The notes under the pieces were generated by a model that worked only from the letters and a program-made list of their open reading frames with translations, was not told where the DNA came from and made no database searches. Positions 55,826-64,000 of a stretch of 64,000 nucleotides of DNA are shown one piece after another. Source of the stretch: Adenophora triphylla var. japonica. Lineage: Eukaryota; Streptophyta; Magnoliopsida; Asterales; Campanulaceae. Every line of letters starts with the position of its first letter. Within the stretch, counting starts at the first letter, position 1. A program made the position numbers and the translations under genes. The stretch lies in assembly GCA_022495995.1 (NCBI GenBank), contig JAFEMH010000168.1:372001-436000 (forward strand), given 5' to 3'.

Positions 55826-57331
55826 ATGGAAATGGCCAAAAATTCTCCAAAATTGTCCAAAGAAAGGCAAATGTTGTTCTTTGAAAAGTTCAAGGAGTGG
55901 TGTAGGGAGATTATGAACGAGAGAAGATCATTCTTTGAAGAAAGGTACAAGATACGATGCTTGTGGTCTCTCAAAGAATTGGTTCCGGATTATGATCTCT
56001 TGAGAGCTTCTTCTTCATTTTGGGATACTAGAAGGCATGTTTTTTGCTTTTCTTACAATGAAGTTGTTCCGACCGTTGAAGAATTCCGGGCTTTGCTTGG
56101 CGGTCCCGAGGTGGAGGAGATTGCGATTCCATTGCCCGGAAGAGCTTCTTTTGTTGACAAGTTGTGCAACCTTCTTCATCTTTCTCCGGAGGAAGCACAA
56201 GGTATGATCCGTGGTCCTGATCATTTTGACATTTCTGGTCTTCCTGATAGATTTAGGGGCTTAGGCTTGATTGATGATGCCTATTGGGATGCTTTTGCAC
56301 TCTGCGTGTTTGGTACCTTGTTTATGGTTTACTCTTTTGGGATCTGCCATCGAGCTTTGCTGGATGTGGTTGCACACTGCCGTTTGGGCCGGGATGTTGT
56401 GCCCTTGATCCTGGGAGAGACCTTTCATGCTCTTGATAGGTTGGCTATCGGGAGGCGATATATGCACGAGGGCAGCCCGTTTCTTTTGACTATGTGGCTG
56501 ATGGAGAGCCTGGGGGTCCTTCGCGAAACTTCTGATGCAGTCAAACCTTGGACTTTTTCCAGGAGAGGGGTTACCGTGGATCTTGATGATCAGGGCTCAT
56601 GGGAGCGTTAGATGGCTTGTCGTCAGACTGTGGATATCAGGTGGTTGGTGCCTCATTGGCGGGTAGAGACTCGGAGAGTACTTCAGGATGGATCTCATGT
56701 GGTTCTGCTTTCGGGGCTTTCTCAGTCCAGTTTTTATATTCCGGCTCTAGTTCGGAGACAGTTTGGCTTGGAGCAGACTCCTTTGGAGGGCTTTGAGGAC
56801 ATAGCTACTAGGGTGGTAGCTTCTGCTTCGATGGAGGATCCCTCAGTGTTCACATTTCTTTCCCGAGCATGGAGGCATGACGTCTTTCCTTCCAGGGTTA
56901 TCCTCAGGCGTCCGGGACATGTATTTCTGACCACTTGGTACTTGGATTGGTACGATAGGCATTTGGGGGAGACTCAGGTGGCTATCTTGAGACGGCGTGA
57001 GACCATTGTTGGTGTGGAGGACCTGACAGTTTAAGAGAGGAGGAGGGCCGAGGCGAGGGCCAACCCTCATGATAGGAGCGGAGATGCCGTGACCGACTAT
57101 GAGGCTTATGTCAAGAGACAGGAGAGGAGGATTCCTATGTTACCAGCTCGGCTACAGGAGATGAGAAATGAAGCTAGGGCTACTGAGGCCCTGACAGATG
57201 CGGGTTTGATAGATCCTGTCCCTACACCAGAGCTTGGTAGGCGGCAGACTGACATTTTTCCAGTGCAGAAGAAGAAGACCCGAAGAGGAGGGAAGAAGAG
57301 GGGAAAAGCCAGTACGAGTGGCTTGGAGTGA
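55826..57331 (+). pseudogene. Antisense gene 2 of B': transposon-associated protein with basic tail
   Basis: Start MEMAKNSPKLSKERQ (also in frame from 55760). The first open part ends with TAG at 56611. It contains SLKELVPDYDLLRASSSFWD, FSYNEVVPTVEEFRALLGGP and RDVVPLILGETFHALDRLAI. Immediately after the stop another reading (from 56612) continues the alignment to element A with SSFYIPALVRRQFGLEQTPL and WYLDWYDRHLGETQVAILRR to a TAA at 57034. The last part (57089-57331) ends in KKKTRRGGKKRGK, a probable nuclear localisation signal. The domain resembles what I recall as DUF7745. Role unknown. Confidence 0.65.
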
Positions 57332-57572
57332 CCTTGAGGTTTCTGAGTATCCCTTTCTTGCCGTAGCAGACACATTAGTTTGATTATGTATCTTAGTTTC
57401 TTTTAGCAGGTTGTAAGTCGTAGGAGTGAACCGAGCTTAGACTCATCAAAAAGTTTTTAACTGTAATGAATATGTGAATTGCTTCAGAGTTTTTCGAAAC
57501 GCCTTCATGGCTTGATCAATGTATTGATAACAAAGTATGACTTTTATTTGTGTTTTAGACCGAACCGTTTCC

Positions 57573-57842
57573 GGCTGCCTACGTTCCCTTGGACTAAAGG
57601 GCTCAGGTCTCCGTAGTTCGACCCGGTTAAAATTTTTTGTTTGTTTTTTTTTTTGTTTTTTTCTTGTTTTTTTTTTGGTGCAACCCTGTTTTTTACCTAG
57701 GTCGCCCTTTTCGGGTTTTCAACCTAGTTGGGTATTACTCTTTTAGCACTCTTTTTTTGTTTTTTTTTGGTGCAACCCTGTTTTTTACCTAGGACGTCCT
57801 TTTCGGGTGTTCAACCTAGTTGGGTATTACTCTTTTAGCACT
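57573..57842 (-). repeat. Conserved hairpin and duplicated post-pol spacer (B')
   Basis: The minus strand has GAACTACGGAGACCTGAGCC, CCCTT pairing with AAGGG, and ACGTAGGCAGCC at 57620-57573. Next are two copies, about 91 bp apart, of the spacer seen in element A (starting GTGCAAAAAGAG... type sequence; + strand 57677-57751 and 57768-57842). The order relative to integrase and gene 2 is the same as in A. Confidence 0.8.
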
Positions 57843-57898
57843 CTTTTTTTTATATATTTTTTTTTGTTGTTGTTTTTTTTTTTTTTTGACTCAGTGTT

Positions 57899-58140
57899 CT
57901 ACGCGTAGTATCTCCGCAGCTTGTCGCCATTCACTGGGTGTACAAAAGGATTTCCGTCGAGGTCTGCAAGTTGCATGGCTCTTCCGGAGAAGATTTTCTG
58001 AACGACATATGGCCCGACCCAAACAGGATCCCATTTGCCAAGCGGGTTGATGCGGACTGGGGGCTTCTCTTTCAAAACGAGATCACCTTCCCTGATCTCC
58101 CGATGTTTTACTTTCTTATCGAAGGCTCTGGCCATCCTGA
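57899..58140 (-). pseudogene. Tat integrase C-terminal domain (B')
   Basis: It encodes RMARAFDKKVKHREIREGDL, PLGKWDPVWVGPYVVQKIFS and a stop after GDKLRRYYA. This is the SH3-like C-terminal DNA-binding domain of Tat integrase. The same end is seen in element A (RRYYV). Upstream the reading runs into sequence I cannot align to integrase, so most of pol has been deleted. Confidence 0.8.
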
Positions 58141-59600
58141 AATTACCCGGGATCCGGCTCGCGCGCGGAGGGCCCCCGTGCATCTCGCAACTGTCGTCAT
58201 TTGTTCGGGAAGTCGCCCGGATCCGAGAGGCACAGACAATCGCGCCCGGCATCCGGCTTATTCCGTTTTAGCGTTTGCGAGGTTGGAGGTGTCTCGCCGT
58301 TTTGCTTTCGCATTTTGTAGAGTCGCCACGCCGTTTTTATTAAGCCCAAAACATTGAAAAAGGGCATCAGTTTAAAGATAAATTTTAAACTGTTTTTGTG
58401 TGATGAGATTTTGAGTTCGGAGGTCAGATGACTCCCCGGGAAGAGAATATTAGAATATTAGAGCTCACCCGAGTAGCCTCGTAAAACGAGTCTTTCGGAT
58501 ACCCCTAATATCCTTTAAAAAGTTGTGTGTGTGTGTGTGCTTTTAAAAATGCATGCTGTATCGGATGTCTACATTGTATTGAAATGTATTGAAATAGAAT
58601 AGGAAGGAAGCCTTACCAATGTTGGTTCGTGTCTGTCTTCCGCAGGGAATAGTGTTTGAGGTCGGAGTAGCGTTCCGGATTGCTTCGGGATGCCTGGTTG
58701 TCCGCGGACGAGTTTCGGCGTGAGTTGAAACCGTAGGCTGCGTTGGGCGAAGGTTCGGCGTGCGTAGGGATCGTCGGGATCGGGCGGGCGGGTTCGGCGT
58801 GCGTTGGAATCGTTGGTTGGATTCGGGCAGAGGTTCGGCAAGGTTTGGGATCGCCGGTTTGACTCGGAAAGAGCCGGGACACCGTGGGAAAGACCGACAA
58901 GGCCTCGGAGTACCACGAGGGCCTCGAGTACCTCGAGAGTGCCTCGGGGCGGCGCGGGAGCGTCTCGGGAGCGCTCGGAGAGGCTTCGGAGCACCTCGAG
59001 GGGGCTCGGAAGGCCTCGGAAGGATCCGAAGGGCGGGAATGCCTCGAAAGGTCTTAGAAGGGAGCCGAGAAGGCTTAGGGAGGAAGAGAGAAGTGGGAGG
59101 TGTGAAAAATGAGGAGGGGAAGCCCTCTATTTATAGTAAAAATTTCGGAGCAAAGAGGTCCGTACGGACCTTCTTGGTTATCCGAATTTTGGATTTCCTC
59201 GATTTGAGGGAATGCGCAATGATGGAGAATATTACGGAATGATGATGTCCCCCATGCAATAAGGTCCGTGCGGACCATCTTGCATGCAAAGAGGTCCGTG
59301 CGGACCAACTCGCATGGAAGTCATCATTTCTTAGGGATTTGAGGGAATATTGTGGACTTTAAGGGGATTTAGTAATCATTGAAACAAAGAGGTCCGTACG
59401 GACCTTAATTGCTACGATTTCTGAAAATTCCCAAAAGGTCCTTTGTCCCTTTTATCCCGAAAAGGCTCCTCCCTTGGTTTGGTTGGGGGTTTGAGAGGGT
59501 TTTGAGAGGGTTTTGAGTGAGAGAGGTCTACGAGGCTGCGTGGATGAGTCTGCGGTGTTTCCGTGTGTTTGAAAGGGAGTGATCCAGTTGGGGTACTTAC
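58141..59600 (-). repeat. 3' LTR of Tat element C, about 1.3-1.45 kb
   Basis: The minus strand starts GTAAGTACCCCAACTGG at 59600 (one base shorter than the TGTAAG start of the others), next to the block GACGTCGTCGAGGGCTTC. A TATAAATAG box is at 59135-59127. The upstream part has four GGTCCGTACGGACC-type palindromes. The right-hand R/U5 has an approximate TCGGAG/CCTCGG-rich stretch (58880-59060), a (GT)n run at about 58524-58540, and a GTGGCGACTCTAC motif near 58320. The inner end, next to B' integrase, is not defined. Confidence 0.7.
59157..59404. promoter_or_regulatory. Four GGTCCGTACGGACC palindromes in the LTR of C
   Basis: Perfect 14-bp palindromes at 59157-59170 and 59391-59404. GGTCCGTGCGGACC is at 59263-59276 and 59293-59306, 30 bp apart. 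All lie upstream (minus strand) of the TATA box at 59135. Confidence 0.85.
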
Positions 59601-59859
59601 GAAGCCCTCGACGACGTCACTTATGAAAGAAGTGGGGTCGCCGATAAGATAAGGGTCCTGATGGATCGCGTCTTTGGGAGAGGAAGTGGCCGTGAGGGTC
59701 AAAGTGAGGACGTGGTGGTGTCCTTTTGGGTGACCGTTTAGGTCAATAGGCTGGACCACTGTGATAGGATTCCTACGTATCCTGGCGGGAATCAAGCACA
59801 GTCGTAGTTCGGGTGTGGGGTGAGTGTTACGTGAATGCGGGCGTGGTGGTGCCACAGGT

Positions 59860-60860
59860 GTTGTGTGACCGCCGAGGTCGGTGGTGAGGACGTGGTGGTG
59901 TCTGGTGGCCAGAGTATAGGTTGGTGATAAGGACGTGGTGGCGTCTGGGTGGCCAGTATAGGTCGGTGATAAGGACGTGGTGGCGTCTGGGTGACCGTAT
60001 AGGTTGGTGATAAGGGCGTGGTGGCGTCTGGGTGGCCGTATAGGTCGGTGATAAGGGCGTGGTGGCGTCACTGGGTGGCCGTATAGGTCGGTGAAAGGAC
60101 GTGGTGGCGTCTGGGTGGCCGTATAGGTCGGTGATAAGGGACGTGGTGGCGTCTGGGTGGCCGTATAGGTCGGTGATAAGGACGTGGTGGCGTCTGGGTG
60201 GCCGTATAGGTTGGTGATAAGGGCGTGGTGGCGTCTGGGTGGCCGTATAGGTCGGTGAAAAGGACGTGGTGGCGTCTGGGTGGCCGTATAGGTCGGTGAA
60301 AAGGGACGTGGTGGCGTCTGGGTGGCCGTATAGGTCGGTGATAAGGACGTGGTGGCGTCTGGTGGCCGTATAGGTCGGTGATAAGGACGTGGTGGCGTCT
60401 GGGTGGCCGTATAGGTCGGTGAAAAGGACGTGGTGGCGTCTGGGTGGCCGTATAGGTCGGTGGTAGGACGTGGTGGCGTCACGGGTGGCCGTATAGGTCG
60501 GTGATAAGGACGTGGTGGCGTCCGGGTGGCCGTATAGGTCGGTGATAAGGACGTGGTGGCGTCTGGTGGCCGTATAGATCGGTGATAAGGACGTGGTGGC
60601 GTCTGGGTGGCCGTATAGGTCGGTGATAAGAAGGGCGTGGTGGCGTCAGGTGGCCGTATAGGTCGGTGATAAGGACGTGGTGGCGTCCTGGGTGACCGTA
60701 TAGGTCGGTGATAAGGGCGTGGTGGCGTCCTGGGTGACCGTATAGGTCGGTGATAAGGACGTGGTGGCGTCCTGGGTGACCGTATAGGTCGGTGATAAGG
60801 ACGTGGTGGCGTCCTGGGTGACCGTATAGGTCGGTGATAAGGACGTGGTGGCGTCCTGGG
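59860..60860. repeat. 41-bp tandem array in the 3' UTR of C, about 23 copies
   Basis: The unit reads GGACGTGGTGGCGTCTGGGT then GGCCGTATAGGTCGGTGATAA, with small indels. The last five copies use a CCTGGGTGACC variant. The period is not a multiple of three. A 356-codon minus-strand frame across it is a repeat artefact. Confidence 0.95.
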
Positions 60861-61860
60861 ATGGAAATTTTACGATTTTCCTAATCGGGTGGTTTAAGGC
60901 CTTCCGGGCCGGAGATAGTTGTGAGGACTTGAATCGTCTTACGGTGCGGTTGGTGCCACGGCCCAGAGGACTTTGAATCGTCATCTGGCGGCGGTTGTGG
61001 ATGTAATGCGCGAGGACTTTGAATCATCTTCTAGCCGCAGGTGTGGATGTAATGCGCGAGGACTTTGAATCGTCTTCTAGCCGCAGGTGTGGAGGCGTGG
61101 CTGCCTTGTGCTTCGAGAGGCGTAGATGCCATTTGTGTTTTTGCATGTTGATGTGGAAGGTTGGACTTACGATGACTGCCGGTGCTTGTTTCCCCATTTG
61201 GCGTTTCGGAGGCGCTTCGTGCCTTGGGACTTGTACTTGGAGGTGTTGGCTCCTTCGCGTGCTTGTTTTGCCATTGAGTGGGCAAGGATGATGGTCGGTG
61301 CTGGGGATATGCAGTCTTGCATGACTTCCCTTTGACTTGTTGGGAGGAGCTCGGGCTTACTTTGATGGCCGGTGCTTGCGTTGCCGTTGAGGTGGGCAAA
61401 GTTCGGACTTACATCTGACTGCCGGTGCTTGAATTGCTGGGGATGCGTGACCCTGTAGGGGCCCTTTTCTGTTGGGAAGATGACTTCGGACCTCCAGTGG
61501 TTGAGTGGTCGTTGAGCATTTGGAGGCGTCTTGTGCCTTGATATTCGTGCTGGGAGGTGTTGGCTCCTTCCTGAATTGCCGTTGAGCGGGCGGTGGTTGG
61601 ATTGCCGTTGGAGTGGGCGAGGACCGGTCTTATGTTGATGGCCGGGGATTGAATTGCCGTTGAAGTGGGCGAGGACCGGTCTTACGCTGACGGCCGGTGG
61701 TTGAATTGCCGTTGAAGTGGGCGAGGACCGGTCTTACGCTGATGGCCGGGGATTGAATTGAAGGGTTAGGGACCATTCTGCACTTGGATTTGCTGGAAAA
61801 GGCCTTAGGACAGCCAGGGGCAAAGATTATAAGGGCAGAAAAGTAATTTGGCCACCCCTT
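60861..61860. repeat. Diffuse repeats between the array and gene 1 of C
   Basis: Imperfect units such as GGACTTTGAATCGTC with TCTAGCCGCAGGTGTGGATG (60960-61090), and GATTGAATTGCCGTTGAAGT with GGGCGAGGACCGGTCTTACG (three copies, 61610-61750). No gene supported. Confidence 0.7.
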
Positions 61861-61867
61861 GCAAAGA

Positions 61868-61910
61868 GGTCCGTACGGACCAACCAGTTGCAAAGAGGTC
61901 CGTACGGACC
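61868..61910. promoter_or_regulatory. Paired GGTCCGTACGGACC palindromes upstream of antisense gene 1 (C)
   Basis: Perfect 14-bp palindromes at 61868-61881 and 61897-61910, 29 bp apart, each in GCAAAGAGGTCCGTACGGAC context. TTTAAATA follows at 61946-61953, and the start codon is at 62073. Identical palindromes are in the LTR of the same element. Confidence 0.85.
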
Positions 61911-62072
61911 ACCTTGGTTTTTTACGGTTCCCGGGTTTGACCAGCTTTAAATACTGAGGCCCTTCCCCATTCCTTCTTCCTCATTTTCCGGTTTCGTGAA
62001 CCGGGCGAGAGAGAGAGAAAAATTCCTCCATTGTTAACCAAAATCAAAAAATTTTTGCTTGAATTTCTTGCC

Positions 62073-64000
62073 ATGGCTGAAGGATCTCGAAGGAGTCGTC
62101 GTCAACGCAGTCAAGAGGTGGTTGAGCAGCGAATGGAGCTTCAAAGGAATTGGACTTCGTTCGTTCCATCTTCGAAGAACCCGGATGTTTTGTATCCGAA
62201 TCCGGAGGTGCATAATCGTCGCTCCATGAACGTTGGGGAGGTAAGAAATCTGCTTCGTTTTGATTTCCTGCTCGAATTTTTGAATGCTAGAACTAGGTTT
62301 TAGTTTTTCGCATTTTTGAATTTTTTTTTTTTTATTTTATGCCTTTTTTGTGAAATTCTTGATGAATCGTTGAAAATGGACATGTAAAAATTGTGGGTAT
62401 GTGTATTTTGTGCAGAAATGTGTAGATTAGCTCTTATTTGTGAAAATAAAGTGCCTATCTAGTGAATTGCATGCTTTGGTGTTTTGTACCGTATGCTGTT
62501 TATGTATGTACATTATGAGAAAAATTATCGTGTAGTGATAATTTTTTGTGGAAAAATGTGACATGTGCCGTGTTTTGTGACGGGTTTTGTCTAAAAGTAT
62601 GTGCCGTGTAGGGACGGATTTTTTTGAAAAATGTGTTATGCATATGTGTCGTGCCGTGTGTGCCATGTTCTTGGGTGACGGACTTTGTGGGGAAAATATG
62701 TGCCGTGTTTTTGTGACGGGTTATATGTGCCTTTGCCATGTTGGGACGGACTTTCTTTTGAAAATGTGTCGTGTAGGGTTTAATTCCCCCCCCCCTTTTT
62801 TCTTTTGAGAAAATGTGTACAGTGTGTGCCGTGTTTTTGTGACGGACTGCATGGGGAAAAATTATATGCATGATATATGTGAAAATTATGTGCATTGTGT
62901 GCCGTGTTTTGTGACGGGTTACATGGAAAAATTATATGTATAATGTATGTGAAAATTATGTGCAATATGTGCCGTGTTTTGTGACGGGTTATATGTGCCT
63001 TTATATTAAATCTTGTGATTGACGTACCTTTCTTTGTGTTTACTGCGGGATGCGGGGCTTATGGCGGGAAGGCCAAGAGGATGAAGACTCGGGGATCGCT
63101 CGAGGCATTGTTGAGCTATGGCGGCGGATGCACGATATTTCCGTGGGCGGTAGGCCGAGTCCCCGGAGGCTGGTTTATGCTTCGGCCTAGGTGTGTTTGT
63201 TGAGAACACAGTGGAGTGTCGACACGAGGAAGAACAAGAGTGTCTTCCTGGGCCTTTACGAGTATGCGGTGGGATACCACCCACACCTTCCACACGAGTG
63301 GGGCGAGGTGACGGTGGCGCCTACCGATTTTCTTTGCGATCACCGGGCTTTCCTTGAAAGGAGAGCCGGTGCGGTGGAAGACGATCTACGATGATGTGTG
63401 GCCGAGCTGCTGGGCTTTGAGCCTCGTCCTCGCGAGGGCACAGGGATCTTTGTACGGCGACGTGGAGATGAGGATCACGGCCGGTATTGGGGCCTACATC
63501 CAAAGTACCGGCCGAGGTGGCAATGGAGCTTGATTGGCGCGCTCCTTCTTGTGGTATGCACTTGTCAGAGACTTTGTTCTCGAACCACGCGACCGCAGCT
63601 CCCTTTGCTGTTGGAGAGCTTGGCCCGATCTGGATAGGGTGCACGACATTGCTTGGGGCGAGGAGCTTGGGCGAGCTCTACTTCTCCTTGGACCGGTTTA
63701 GCCAGAGGGTGGCCTTGATTCGTTGGCTTTGTTTGACTTCGCTTTGGAGGTATGAGTTTATTCTTTGTTTTTTTTTTTTTGATTTAGCAACTTGTCTTTT
63801 CTCCGTTGTCTTTTGCACCGAGCTTTCTGTTTTTGTCACGGGTGTGGTTTTATGAGGTTTTCCGGTGCTTCCCGTGGGATAGAGATCAGGGCATTGCTGC
63901 GTACCTGCTATCTTTGGGATGGGCTCGTACGGCGAGGAAGAGGAGGACCGGCCAGGGGAAGCTCACCATCGCCTACGGGGATGTGCGGGAGCGTTTGGAG
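62073..64000 (+). pseudogene. Antisense gene 1 of C: plant mobile domain protein, partial
   Basis: Exon 1 is 62073-62240 (56 codons, MAEGSRRSRRQRSQ, donor GTAAGA), comparable in size and charge to exon 1 of element A. Exon 2 is about 63050-63749 but frame-broken: pieces read LYEYAVGYHPHLPHEWGEVT, then ELLGFEPRPREGTGIF, then GELYFSLDRFSQR, ending at a GGAG/GTATGAG donor as in B'. Exon 3 begins about 63843 with VWFYEVFRCFPWDRDQGIAA and runs off the window. The acceptor before exon 3 has lost its AG. It is the most decayed of the three PMD copies. Confidence 0.7.
62241..63049. repeat. Intron 1 of the C PMD gene with GTGCCGTGTTTTGTGACGG repeats
   Basis: About ten imperfect copies of a TGTGCCGTGTTTTTGTGACG-type unit between 62560 and 62995. 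The corresponding intron of B' (52683-53408) carries a related GGGACGGAGTTTTGCTTCCG repeat, so both introns gained internal repeats. Confidence 0.6.

Larger units (their letters stand above)
50933..58140 (-). mobile_element. Tat element B', 3' part: integrase end, antisense genes, repeats
   Basis: Reading the minus strand: integrase C-terminus (about 58140-57899), duplicated spacer, hairpin, two genes on the + strand (55826-57331 and 52516-55153), tandem repeats, two hairpins, polypurine tract, LTR. The order is the same as in element A. Gag, protease, RT and most of integrase are missing. The boundary with the LTR at 58141-59600 is not clean. Confidence 0.8.
59601..64000 (-). mobile_element. 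Tat element C, 3' part, runs off the window
   Basis: Reading from the LTR upward: polypurine block, hairpin motif (59766-59811), a long 41-bp tandem array, further diffuse repeats, and a PMD gene on the + strand (62073 to beyond 64000). The integrase and second antisense gene would lie beyond the right edge. The order matches A and B'. Confidence 0.8.

Noticed and set aside
59412..60482. 356-codon minus-strand ORF rich in Pro/Thr/Tyr
   Set aside because: It is the 41-bp tandem array read through. The period is not a multiple of three, so the repeat peptide shifts with each unit.

Overview
The window is nuclear DNA of a flowering plant, probably a eudicot. It is made almost entirely of transposable elements nested in one another. 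I recognise no complete host gene, rRNA, tRNA, organelle or bacterial sequence. Plant origin rests on CACTA elements with TNP2-type and Ptta-type transposases, Tat-lineage gypsy retrotransposons (second RNase H, plant mobile domain genes), a Tork/Tnt1-like copia element, Stowaway MITEs and a tRNA-derived SINE. I cannot name the species.

Layout. 1-2844: degenerate short tandem repeats, probably the 3' untranslated part of a gypsy element, ending in a polypurine tract and the start of an LTR. 2903-14992: CACTA element 1, with captured exons, a copia RT scrap, a young 5.1-kb copia element (6878-11997), a cut gypsy gag with its LTR, and a 158-bp satellite interrupted by a Stowaway MITE. 15649-16537: a second MITE and a dimeric-looking SINE. 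16845-28698: CACTA element 2 (TTA target duplication), with Ptta and TNP2 genes, the latter split by a 1.6-kb solo gypsy LTR. 28892-30606: a solo copia LTR (AATGC duplication). Pieces of one gypsy LTR flank these insertions. From 31 kb to the end are parts of at least four Tat elements: A (+ strand, 31030-40100), B (- strand, 40101-49212), B' (- strand, 50933-58140) and C (- strand, 59601 to beyond the edge), each ending in its own 3' LTR.

How the parts work together. In A, B' and C the region between integrase and 3' LTR carries genes transcribed against the element: a four-exon plant mobile domain gene and, in A and B', a second gene with a basic tail. Their intron positions match across elements. 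Each family has its own GC-rich palindrome (core CCG-YR-CGG) just upstream of the LTR TATA box, and the same palindrome recurs upstream of the antisense genes, often as a pair about 29-31 bp apart. This suggests that sense and antisense promoters of an element share a family-specific regulator. Element B reads as one very long polyprotein (gag, protease, long unknown region, second protease without its catalytic aspartate, RT, RNase H, second RNase H), broken by about eleven stop codons that are all TAG or TAA. No element here looks autonomous.
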